Source: Bacteroides faecis MAJ27 (GTDB lineage: Bacteria > Bacteroidota > Bacteroidia > Bacteroidales > Bacteroidaceae). From it: DNA of 64,000 bases. The position numbers and the translations under genes are program-made. Positions 35,041-42,587 of this stretch are shown here, in pieces (position 1 is the stretch's first letter; the number at the start of each line of letters is the position of its first letter). The notes below the pieces were generated by a model, which was not told where the DNA came from, did not search any database, and worked only from the letters and a program-made list of their open reading frames with translations. Location: positions 62,001 through 126,000 of the forward strand of contig NZ_FNNN01000016.1 in NCBI RefSeq assembly GCF_900106755.1, in the 5' to 3' direction.

Positions 35041-35232
35041 TCACCAAGGATAGATATAAGATATGATTCCGCGTTGTTGCAGTTCTTCCAGAATCTTCAT
35101 GTCCTTCGGTGTTTTTCCTCTACCGCCATGTCCTAAGTGATATACTTTCCACGGTGTAGACCGGTATTTGCGTGCTATCTCCATGTAAATATGCCTCCTT
35201 TTGGAGAACCAGACTTTCCATAATTTTTTCAT
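35041..35232 (-). CDS. Small conserved basic protein, unknown function
   Basis: 63 residues, no signal peptide, strongly basic N-terminus (KKLWKVWFSKRRHIYMEIARKY), then VYHLGHGGRGKTPKDMKILEELQQRGII. The pattern suggests a small helical nucleic-acid-binding protein, and I recall similar short proteins in Bacteroides fimbrial and surface loci. Embedded in the operon with 13 bases to the next upstream gene and 41 to the next downstream one. A cytosolic protein in an otherwise exported set could be a regulator; that is inference. Confidence 0.6.
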   Translation of the reverse strand: MKKLWKVWFSKRRHIYMEIARKYRSTPWKVYHLGHGGRGKTPKDMKILEELQQRGIISYIYPW

Positions 35233-35245
35233 TTTTCTTCTTTTC

Positions 35246-35809
35246 TTAAAATAGGTAGATTAAACTAATAGAGGCCTTATTAGGTCCTGCGTAATGATAC
35301 TTTCCTTCCTCCTTTAGCTTTGCGCATTTATCTACGCAGTTGTATTGCCGGTAATGGATATATTCGTATCCTGCTCCCACACTTGTTTCTATGTTCCAGT
35401 GGTCGTTCAGCATCCAGTGATATCCACAGCTGATACCTCCGCCTGCCAGCCAGCCTTCGTACCGATGACGTTTCAGTTGGGAGAATACGCCGAAAGGCAG
35501 TTTCTTGCCTCCGATGTTGAATTGTGCGCCGTTCAGATAAGCCCCCAAGAAAAAGCCGTTATACTTCTGGCAAGTCCAGTATTTGTATTCAGGTTGCAGC
35601 AGCCAGTAGCGGTTGACATATTCTTCGCTCCGCTTCCAGGGTCGCAGGCTTCCGGTGAGTTCGACGGTGTTCTTGTTTCCTATGGCATACGAGATTCCTC
35701 CTCCGAAGGCTCCGTCTATGGCAGAAAGCGCATTCACTCTGATGGCCACTTTCTGCGAGTAAGCGTCCAGACATCCAAGAAATAAGAGCAGGAATATGAA
35801 ACGTTTCAT
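35246..35809 (-). CDS. DUF3575 family outer-membrane protein (second copy)
   Basis: 187 residues. Signal peptide (MKRFIFLLLFLGCLDAYSQ), then the DUF3575 pattern: KVAIRVNALSAIDGAFGGGISY, a WLLQPEYKYW strand, FFLGAYLNGAQFN, GGGISCGYHWML and the closing aromatic ISLIYLF. This is a small eight-stranded beta-barrel type. Function in the fimbrial system is unknown. It pairs with the DUF3868 gene at 33584, as the copy at 36900 pairs with that at 35822. Confidence 0.83.
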   Translation of the reverse strand: MKRFIFLLLFLGCLDAYSQKVAIRVNALSAIDGAFGGGISYAIGNKNTVELTGSLRPWKRSEEYVNRYWLLQPEYKYWTCQKYNGFFLGAYLNGAQFNIGGKKLPFGVFSQLKRHRYEGWLAGGGISCGYHWMLNDHWNIETSVGAGYEYIHYRQYNCVDKCAKLKEEGKYHYAGPNKASISLIYLF

Positions 35810-35821
35810 TGTATCCGTTGA

Positions 35822-36877
35822 TTAAGGGCGTTTATTGTTCTCAAAAAATGCATTCAGATTGTATGCAGCCTCTTCGGAGCCTTCTGCTTTGGCGGCTTTC
35901 AGCATTCGGATACCTTCATAGGTATTTCCGGACATAAGTTCGTATACTCCGCGACAGTTTTTGTAGGCAAGGCTGTCATGGAGAGCCATTGAAAGGAACT
36001 TACCTGCCGATTTGACGTCTCCCTGTTCGATGGCGGCAGCTGCTGCATTCAGGTTGGCAACCGGGTGTACAGGATACAGTTTGACACTAATATTGATAAT
36101 CTTGTAAAACCGGGCTTTATCTTCCGTATAAGACAGGGCGACAGTGTAGAGTTCGCGGAGCGATAACATCTGCGGATTGATCTCCGCTATCATTTTTGCC
36201 TCTTCAAGGCTGAAATTCAGTTCTTTCTGATTCCGTGCATCCACATCATCCGTTTCGGGAGAAACATAGGCACCCTTGTATTTCATCTTGTTGCCGGCTG
36301 CCGGAGTCACCGAACGTTCATTGACAGCAGGAAGGGAGACTATTTCTTGGGTAGCCGTACTGGAGGGAACTATTGTGCCGGAAGATGCCACTATGTTTTG
36401 AGGAGTTATGACGATCGTATCTTTCAGAGATTGTTCACCTTCCGGACGTACAATAGTTCTTTTGAGTGTCAGTGTCGCGTTGCTCATCCAGTCCTCCGCC
36501 GGCAATGAAGTCCGGTAGGAAATGGTACGTGAATGATTTTCGTCAATGCCGGCAATGAGATAAGCTTTTGCATCCTCTTCTTTCCGGTCATTCTTTTTGC
36601 GCAATATCTGATTGCGCAGATATAGCTTCTGTTTCTGCTTGCCGTTCAGTTGTATGTGTGGCAGCAGCACTTTTTTCTCCTGGCTGGTCAGTACGGGTAT
36701 CAGCATAAAGGCACTTTTGGAATCCATGTCGTCTATATGGATTGAAATATCCATGGCCAGAAGCAATGAATCTGTACGGACACCGAAGAAGTGAGGGACG
36801 ATATCCAGCTTAACGTTCTGTGCCGGGAGCAAGTTGCATATCAATAGACTGAAAAAGATGAATGCTTTCGTTTTCAT
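35822..36877 (-). CDS. DUF3868 protein lacking the OmpA domain, with TPR-like tail
   Basis: 351 residues. Signal peptide (ends LPAQ), DUF3868 N-terminal region (~20-150) with the same LLPHIQLNGKQKQKLYLRN layout as the larger paralogue (LPPIYINSRKQQIIFMRE), a linker, then a helical tail with HPVANLNAAAAAIEQGDVKSAG. That tail matches the paralogue's, but the ~100-residue OmpA-like module between them is missing. 12 bases separate it from the DUF3575 gene downstream and 22 from the one upstream. Confidence 0.8.
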   Translation of the reverse strand: MKTKAFIFFSLLICNLLPAQNVKLDIVPHFFGVRTDSLLLAMDISIHIDDMDSKSAFMLIPVLTSQEKKVLLPHIQLNGKQKQKLYLRNQILRKKNDRKEEDAKAYLIAGIDENHSRTISYRTSLPAEDWMSNATLTLKRTIVRPEGEQSLKDTIVITPQNIVASSGTIVPSSTATQEIVSLPAVNERSVTPAAGNKMKYKGAYVSPETDDVDARNQKELNFSLEEAKMIAEINPQMLSLRELYTVALSYTEDKARFYKIINISVKLYPVHPVANLNAAAAAIEQGDVKSAGKFLSMALHDSLAYKNCRGVYELMSGNTYEGIRMLKAAKAEGSEEAAYNLNAFFENNKRP

Positions 36878-36899
36878 GTTATGTTGTGATTTAATTGAT

Positions 36900-37568
36900 T
36901 TACTGAATGAAATATACGAGTGATATTCCTATCTGCGTGGGGCCCCAATAGTTGCAGTGGGACTTTTCTATGAAGGCGGCGCCTTCGGGTTGTCCGTAAC
37001 GTTTGTAGTTGAGGTGGGCATATCCCAGTGAGAGTCCTGCTTCCAGATTCCATTGCGGACTGATCATCCATTGATAACCGTAGGAGATGCCGAAGCCTGC
37101 CAGATTGCCTTGATACCGATTGTTGGCAATCTGCTTGTTTTCGATTCCCAGCATTTTACCGTTCCCGAATCCCCAGGGGAGCATACCGCCAAAGTTGAAC
37201 AGGGCATAATGAACCTGAAAGCCGATATAACTTCCCATAAACGTTCCGCTAAACCATTTGCGGTATTCCGGCTGGAGCATGAAATGCTTCATCTTTTTAT
37301 TTCCTCCGAAGTTCCAGGGATTGTAGTTGACGGAGAGACTGAGCGTATGCGTATCATCGCATCTTATCTCTCCCCCTATGTTGAATGTGGTTGTGAGGTC
37401 GTAGAGAAGATTGCTCTTGACAGCTATCTTTTGCCCGTATAGACTGGAAGCGGGCAGAAGACAGGAAAGGAGGATGCTTGCCAACATGCATTTTAAGACT
37501 GGTGTGAGTCCCTTCATGCTGCTGATCGGCAATATCCTTTTTTTATTACTATTGGGTTTGTGTGTCAT
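36900..37568 (-). CDS. DUF3575 family outer-membrane protein, first gene of the fimbrial operon
   Basis: 222 residues from ATG 37568. An internal ATG at 37517 gives a more typical signal peptide (MKGLTPVLKCMLASILLSCLL...SSLYGQ). The mature part is DUF3575: KSNLLYDLTTTFNIGGEIR, HFMLQPEYRKWFSG, GFGISYGYQWM and terminal GISLVYFIQ, a small beta-barrel. Its start lies only 23 bases from the left inverted repeat, so its transcription depends on the orientation of the adjacent promoter segment. Confidence 0.83.
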   Translation of the reverse strand: MTHKPNSNKKRILPISSMKGLTPVLKCMLASILLSCLLPASSLYGQKIAVKSNLLYDLTTTFNIGGEIRCDDTHTLSLSVNYNPWNFGGNKKMKHFMLQPEYRKWFSGTFMGSYIGFQVHYALFNFGGMLPWGFGNGKMLGIENKQIANNRYQGNLAGFGISYGYQWMISPQWNLEAGLSLGYAHLNYKRYGQPEGAAFIEKSHCNYWGPTQIGISLVYFIQ

Positions 37569-37591
37569 AATCTTTTGTTTATGTGTTTCTG

Positions 37592-37613
37592 TTACTTCTT
37601 AGGTAACGGAAAT
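37592..37613 (+). repeat. Left 22-bp inverted repeat of the invertible promoter
   Basis: Identical in 22 of 22 bases to the reverse complement of 37860-37881. The core reads TTAC-TTCTTAG-GTAA: two short inverted arms around a 7-base spacer, the usual geometry of a tyrosine-recombinase crossover site. At this end the left arm extends to GTTAC. Confidence 0.93.
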
Positions 37614-37816
37614 CCGGTTTTGTGACCGGTATGTGGAGGGGAAAGAAGTAAAAAAGGCAGCGGTCTTTGAGTTATAAAGTGTATATATGAGTTTTCGGCT
37701 GAAAAACAGTCCGGCAGATACAATAGCGGTCTGGAACATGAAACAGATATAATTCATGCTCCTGTATTCTTTTTTATTTTTTTTGAAAGAAAGGGAGTAA
37801 AATAATGTATAATTAA

Positions 37817-37849
37817 TTTGGAGTATGATGTTCTTTTTCTATATCTTTG
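37817..37849 (+). promoter_or_regulatory. Promoter inside the invertible segment, facing right
   Basis: TTTG at 37817-37820, 21 bases, then TATCTTTG at 37842-37849: a good Bacteroides promoter. It ends 10 bases before the right inverted repeat. In this orientation it would transcribe antisense into the 3' end of the recombinase gene. I found no comparable leftward promoter in the segment. Confidence 0.8.
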
Positions 37850-37859
37850 CGCTGTATTT

Positions 37860-37881
37860 ATTTCCGTTACCTAAGAAGTAA
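37860..37881 (-). repeat. Right 22-bp inverted repeat of the invertible promoter
   Basis: Reverse complement of 37592-37613 without mismatch. It lies 41 bases from the recombinase stop codon. Confidence 0.93.
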
Positions 37882-37922
37882 TAGATAAGGTAATTTGTTT
37901 ATATTCAATAGCTTGTCTCTCT

Positions 37923-38879
37923 CTATTTGCCTGTAAGGTAGTTCTCTACGTAAAAACAATTCAATTTATTCGCTTCTGTCCGTTTTTCCAGTCCAAAGCC
38001 TTTCAGATAAGTTTGCGTGGTTTTTATCGATTTATGTCCCAATGATTCGCTGATCATTTCGATAGGGATTCCCTGATATTTGGCGCTTGTTGCCCAGGAA
38101 TGCCGGATGGTGTATGAAGTGACGGGCGATTTGATGCGCAATTCTCTGGAGAGGCTCTTCAACTGATTGTTGAAACGTCTGAGAGCCGACTGATATTCCT
38201 TATATCCTGCCTCTTCTTTCCTTTTTTTATCTCCTTTCATTATGTCGAACAGATAATCCGGATAATCGCCGGCGGAAGATTCATTGTTGCGCAGTCCGTT
38301 GATTGTCTTTTGGGCTGCTTCCAGTATTTCAACGCTCATGGGAGTGCCCGTCTTTATACGGTTATATCTCAGTACTCCGTGTGTCAATGCAGATTTCTCC
38401 AGATGTGCAAAGTCGGCAAACGGCATGCCGCAGAGCTGAAACATCAGTCGTGCTATTGCTTGTGTACGACACAGATGTCTGGACTTGGGCGCTTTGTAGA
38501 GTAGCATGTGCAGCTCGTTGATGGGCAGCGCCTTCTTCTGGCGGACATCTACTCCGGTGAATACATCACGAAACAGTCGGGGAATGAAACGGGCAGTGCC
38601 TGCTTCGACGCCCCGGTTGTAGATACTGCGCAGCATACGCATATAAGTCGATACGGTATTTGGTTTCAATCCGCAGTCATAAAGATACTGTCCATACCTT
38701 CTCAGGTTATCGCGGTTGACTTGCCCGAATGCCACATCGGGAGTATCACAAAACTTTGTAAATGAAAGAATTGCGTTTTTGTATACATGTGCCGTCGAGT
38801 AACGGCCTTCTTCTTGAAGACTTCGGATGTATGCTTTTGCGCATCCGGTAAAGCTGTTTTTATTACTTTTTCTTTTCAT
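37923..38879 (-). CDS. Tyrosine site-specific recombinase (promoter invertase)
   Basis: 318 residues. The N-terminal SAM-like core-binding domain (~8-100) is followed by the catalytic domain. Arg-His of box II are present (YTIRHSW, ~257), as are the LGHKS histidine and the tyrosine nucleophile (KTTQTYL, ~290). In box I, where most relatives have an Arg before GM(P/S)F, this protein reads QLCGMPFADFAHL: Cys150, codon TGC, one transition from CGC. Either this subfamily tolerates Cys or the enzyme is impaired. Its position next to the 22-bp repeats makes it the likely invertase. Confidence 0.9.
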   Translation of the reverse strand: MKRKSNKNSFTGCAKAYIRSLQEEGRYSTAHVYKNAILSFTKFCDTPDVAFGQVNRDNLRRYGQYLYDCGLKPNTVSTYMRMLRSIYNRGVEAGTARFIPRLFRDVFTGVDVRQKKALPINELHMLLYKAPKSRHLCRTQAIARLMFQLCGMPFADFAHLEKSALTHGVLRYNRIKTGTPMSVEILEAAQKTINGLRNNESSAGDYPDYLFDIMKGDKKRKEEAGYKEYQSALRRFNNQLKSLSRELRIKSPVTSYTIRHSWATSAKYQGIPIEMISESLGHKSIKTTQTYLKGFGLEKRTEANKLNCFYVENYLTGK

Positions 38880-38983
38880 ACTCTTGTCTATATTTACTTG
38901 TTATTCAGGGAGTATAACAAAAATAGCAATCTTTTTTGTTGTTAACGCCTCTAAAAAGCTCCCAATTGCCAGACATTTTTTTG

Positions 38984-38991
38984 TAGTTTTG
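38984..38991 (+). promoter_or_regulatory. -7 element (TAGTTTTG) of recO
   Basis: Perfect TAnnTTTG, 30 bases before the recO ATG, in the divergent gap between the recombinase and recO. Confidence 0.55.
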
Positions 38992-39020
38992 TTCCGGAAT
39001 GATAAAAAGAGGAGCGCACT

Positions 39021-39749
39021 ATGCTGCAAAAGACGAAAGGAATAGTTCTACATACGCTTAAATATAATGATACTTCTATCATTGTAGATATGTACACGGA
39101 GTTATCCGGCAGGACTTCTTTTCTGGTTCCCGTGCCCCGTTCGCGGAAGGCGGCAGTCAAGTCGGTGCTTTTCCAGCCCTTGTCTTTTATCGAGTTTGAG
39201 GCAGACTACCGTCCGAATGCTACTCTCTATCGGGTGAAAGAGGCGAAGTCCTTTTATCCTTTCACTTCTATTCCTTATGATCCGTACAAATCTTCGATGG
39301 CACTTTTTTTGGCAGAATTTCTCTATCGTGCTATTCGTGAAGAGGCTGAAAACCGTCCGCTGTTCGCTTATTTGCAGCATTCTGTCATTTGGCTGGACGA
39401 ATGTCGCGAAGGGTTTGCCAATTTCCATCTGGTTTTTCTGATGCGTCTTTCCCGTTTTCTGGGGTTGTATCCCAATCTGGAAGATTATCATAATGGTGAT
39501 TACTTCGATTTGTTGAATGCTTGTTTCACTTCCAGTCGTCCGCAGTTGCATTCCTCTTATATTAATCCCGAAGAGGCAGGACGTCTTCGCCAGCTGATGC
39601 GTATGAATTATGAGACAATGCACTTATTTGGCATGAGCCGCGCAGAACGCACTCGCTGTCTGACGATTATGAATGATTATTATCGTCTGCATTTGCCGGA
39701 TTTTCCAGCGTTGAAGTCTCTGGATGTACTGAAAGAATTGTTTGACTAG
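39021..39749 (+). CDS. recO: DNA repair protein RecO
   Basis: 242 residues. The N-terminal OB fold (~1-80) opens MLQKTKGIVLHTLKYNDTSIIVDMYTE, a recognisable RecO start. The helical C-terminal domain (~90-240) includes the FLxEFLYRAIREE segment. The zinc-binding cysteines found in some RecO proteins are absent. With RecR it loads RecA onto SSB-coated single strands. Monocistronic. Confidence 0.92.
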   Translation: MLQKTKGIVLHTLKYNDTSIIVDMYTELSGRTSFLVPVPRSRKAAVKSVLFQPLSFIEFEADYRPNATLYRVKEAKSFYPFTSIPYDPYKSSMALFLAEFLYRAIREEAENRPLFAYLQHSVIWLDECREGFANFHLVFLMRLSRFLGLYPNLEDYHNGDYFDLLNACFTSSRPQLHSSYINPEEAGRLRQLMRMNYETMHLFGMSRAERTRCLTIMNDYYRLHLPDFPALKSLDVLKELFD

Positions 39750-39763
39750 TTTTTTTTAACAGT

Positions 39764-41503
39764 CTAGACTTCTTCTACTCTTGTCAGTTTCCAACCTTGA
39801 AATACTAGTGCGATACTTTTTAGTTCTGTAGTTCCTTTGTCTTGCTGAATCCATTCGCTTGTGGCATACTGTTTCAACTGTGTTTTTGCATCAGTCAGCA
39901 GTTTCTCTATCTCGGTGTCGGAAGCATCTCGTTTAGCATACTTTACCTCGATACAGTAACTGTATACCATGTCGGGAAGTTGCAACAGGCGGGGTTGCAG
40001 AAAGATATCCGCATATCCTTTGTTGCTCTCATATTCGGGACGGGCAATGTAGTAATGCGTCAATCCCAGATAAGCCAGAATAAAGGTCTTTACGAAAGCC
40101 TCGCCTTCGATAAAGTCGCGGATACTGCTTTGAGCGTTTAGACGGTCGGCAATGTATTTGAAGTAATTTTCCCATTCTCCTTTGTACGCCATTCGTTTCA
40201 TCCGATCCACTAGTTTATCTGTTTCCAAATAGAGGTCGGCAGAATCTTTGTAGATATCTGTCATGTAGCCGTAGAGTTGTTCGCGTACTGCCCAGTTGGG
40301 GACGCTCAGTCTGGGCTCTCCCATTTCCATGCCGCTGATGGTGAGCATACCATAATAATAGAGCAGGCTCTTAAAGTATTCCGGTTTGATAATATCTTCA
40401 GCAGGGAAGCTGTCAGCAATGATTCCGGTAGTAGAGCCTTTCTCTACGATTTCCTGTACCATACTTGCATTCTCGCCGAAAGTTCTGTCTACGTGGATGA
40501 GGTGGCGCAGCTTGTTGTAGTCGGTGCGGATGTTGGCATCGAGCATATTTTCGGGAATGTCTTCATTCAGCATATAGTGGTTCATGAAATAAAGTACCAT
40601 ATCCGAGTTATACATCGACGGCTCTTTTAGTGCTTTTAGGGCAAAACAATAATTGTCATACCATGGTTTCATGATGTCTATTAGTTCATTTGTGGTGTGC
40701 GGTAGCTTCCGGTAACTTTTGTAATAATCGATTAGCGTACGTACTTCTTGCTCATTAAATCCCATCATATTGTTAAAGGTGGGCGAATTGCTGTAATTTG
40801 CCGCAATGTTAAACCCACTGGTGAGATCATCCATTGTTACGGGACTTACGCCTGTAAGGAAGATCCGTTCAATCACTGAATTTGAATAGTCTTTCACCAC
40901 TTTCAGGAAGCCACGGAAGAATCCGCTACCGTGAGTGATGCTGCGATAACGTTCGTTGCCATAATCAACCAGTATATTGTTGGCAAAGTTATCATATTCA
41001 TCAAGGATGAGATATATCTTTTGTCCTTTGCTATTAGCACTTTGGCACAGTGATCCCAATAAAGCGTCTCCCGTTTTTAATTCGCGTAGTTTTTCGACGG
41101 CTTCTTCTCCTAGCAGATGGGCATTTCGTTCCGCGAATCCGGTCATTACTATCTTGCAATAGGTGTTGAATGATTCTTCTAAACGTTCCATACTGGAGGC
41201 TACACTACTGAAATTAAGTGCCAACACTAAGTATTTGTTGCGATCAGGAGTAGGATGCTTTCCTATGTAAAGTTCGCCAAATATTTTGTCGAACTTATCT
41301 TTCTGGTTGATGTCATAGTAATGACTAAGCATGCTTAAAAAAAGGCTCTTACCGAAACGGCGCGGACGGACAAAAAAGAAGAAACGACTTGTGTTTTCTA
41401 CTTTAGTAATATAGTGAGTCTTGTCCACATAGTAATAATTATCACAGATGATAGACTCAAAATTCGTCATCCCATAAGGTATCTTCTTTATTGTAGCATC
41501 CAT
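39764..41503 (-). CDS. AAA-ATPase-like / PD-(D/E)XK nuclease domain protein
   Basis: 579 residues from ATG 41503; a GTG two codons upstream is possible. The N-terminal AAA-like domain opens KKIPYGMTNFESIICDNYYYVDKT and has the phosphate loop variant RPRRFGKSLFLSML (~46), with LILDEYDNF (~168) as Walker B. The C-terminal domain (~470-560) has the YADIFLQP...YCIEVKYAK pattern of the PD-(D/E)XK fold. This is the AAA-ATPase_like plus PDDEXK_9 architecture found in many copies in Bacteroidetes. Function is unproven; a mobile or defence role is often suspected. Confidence 0.88.
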   Translation of the reverse strand: MDATIKKIPYGMTNFESIICDNYYYVDKTHYITKVENTSRFFFFVRPRRFGKSLFLSMLSHYYDINQKDKFDKIFGELYIGKHPTPDRNKYLVLALNFSSVASSMERLEESFNTYCKIVMTGFAERNAHLLGEEAVEKLRELKTGDALLGSLCQSANSKGQKIYLILDEYDNFANNILVDYGNERYRSITHGSGFFRGFLKVVKDYSNSVIERIFLTGVSPVTMDDLTSGFNIAANYSNSPTFNNMMGFNEQEVRTLIDYYKSYRKLPHTTNELIDIMKPWYDNYCFALKALKEPSMYNSDMVLYFMNHYMLNEDIPENMLDANIRTDYNKLRHLIHVDRTFGENASMVQEIVEKGSTTGIIADSFPAEDIIKPEYFKSLLYYYGMLTISGMEMGEPRLSVPNWAVREQLYGYMTDIYKDSADLYLETDKLVDRMKRMAYKGEWENYFKYIADRLNAQSSIRDFIEGEAFVKTFILAYLGLTHYYIARPEYESNKGYADIFLQPRLLQLPDMVYSYCIEVKYAKRDASDTEIEKLLTDAKTQLKQYATSEWIQQDKGTTELKSIALVFQGWKLTRVEEV

Positions 41504-41641
41504 AACCACTTCTTTTTTTTATGTTGAGAACAAAAATAGTTTATTTTCCTTTATATGGCAACTAAAGAGGGGTGATAATAACACTCTTCTAAAAATATAT
41601 ATTACTTTTGTCACCAACGAAATGACTAGATAACGACCAAC

Positions 41642-42583
41642 ATGAAAACATTCGTAAACTTAGCAGCATATATTCTCATCTTTTTAGTTCAGTATGGGTG
41701 CAACGATGATGTATTTGTCGACGATTTCCGGTCTTCCGATTCCGAATTTACTCTGGACGGGAATGGTGATGATGTAACCATTCGTTTTGCATCCTCCAAT
41801 TGGGATTTGATGTGGATGTATACATACGACAGCGAGTTTTCCTGTCAATATGAAATCTATGACGCTGACAATCGCCTGATAATGCGAGAACAGAACGCCT
41901 ACTTAAAAGGATTAGGCAAGATCGTATGCAATGAGAAACTGACCGATTTCGTCATTGAGCGCAGTGATCCCAAAGAGCTGAAGATCACAGTGGGCGAAAA
42001 CGTCCGCAACACTCATTTTAGATTCATGCTTGTAGTGGGCAATGATTATGAATCGCAAGAGATATACGTTGAAATTTCCCCGTCGGACAGGTATGTGTTA
42101 GATCATATCACTTATTCTTTAAATGCGTATAGGTATGAGAAGAGAAAAGGTGAAAGGGGGAGTTTTGTACAACCCAACCTTTCGGATATTCCCTATCCAT
42201 GCCTTCTATCAATACAAGGGATCCGTCATGAAGTGACGTTCCAAAGTGATACGCCCGGGGCTTTTCGACTATTGGGAGATGACAATTTGACAGTAGAGAT
42301 ACCAACTATAGAGAATGGGACTTTGGTGATGAACGGTGTACAAGCACAATATACCTCTCGGGAACAAGCATTGCCTTTTCCCAATATAGAGAAGGAGATT
42401 TTTATTCCACCTTATACTACTCAGCGTATTACCTATATGCTGATGCATGAATGGTTTGAAACGGAATACATTCTCTATACTTTTCACCCTAAGACTAAGA
42501 AACAACGAATTATAACCGGTACGTTGCAAAGCAATATACCTACAGACAACTGGATTATAGAACGCGAAAATATCAAAAAATAG
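41642..42583 (+). CDS. Lipoprotein with BACON-like beta domains, unknown function
   Basis: 313 residues. Lipoprotein signal with Cys ~20 (FLVQYGC). The next ~130 residues have the rhythm of an Ig/BACON-like sandwich (EFTLDGNGDDVTIRFASSNWDL ... TVGENVRNTHFRFMLVV ... IYVEISPSDRY). The C-terminal half has no recognisable motif. Four bases separate its stop from the PagL-like gene, so the two are one operon and may act together at the envelope. Confidence 0.75.
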   Translation: MKTFVNLAAYILIFLVQYGCNDDVFVDDFRSSDSEFTLDGNGDDVTIRFASSNWDLMWMYTYDSEFSCQYEIYDADNRLIMREQNAYLKGLGKIVCNEKLTDFVIERSDPKELKITVGENVRNTHFRFMLVVGNDYESQEIYVEISPSDRYVLDHITYSLNAYRYEKRKGERGSFVQPNLSDIPYPCLLSIQGIRHEVTFQSDTPGAFRLLGDDNLTVEIPTIENGTLVMNGVQAQYTSREQALPFPNIEKEIFIPPYTTQRITYMLMHEWFETEYILYTFHPKTKKQRIITGTLQSNIPTDNWIIERENIKK

Positions 42584-42587
42584 AAAT

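Larger units (their letters stand above)
37592..37881. promoter_or_regulatory. Invertible promoter segment controlling the fimbrial operon, OFF orientation
   Basis: A 246-bp segment (37614-37859) lies between perfect 22-bp inverted repeats. It contains no gene and one consensus promoter, pointing right, away from the fimbrial operon whose first start codon lies 23 bases left of the segment. If inverted, the promoter box would fall at about 37631-37624, pointing left, with transcription starting near 37617-37621 and a leader of about 50 bases to the ATG at 37568. A tyrosine recombinase gene flanks the other side. Local recombinases inverting promoters of surface operons are established in B. 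fragilis; this locus fits the pattern. Confidence 0.88.

Noticed and set aside
37614..37859. Insertion sequence or integron-like cassette between the 22-bp repeats
   Set aside because: There is no gene, no target duplication and a resident promoter; a simple invertible segment explains everything.
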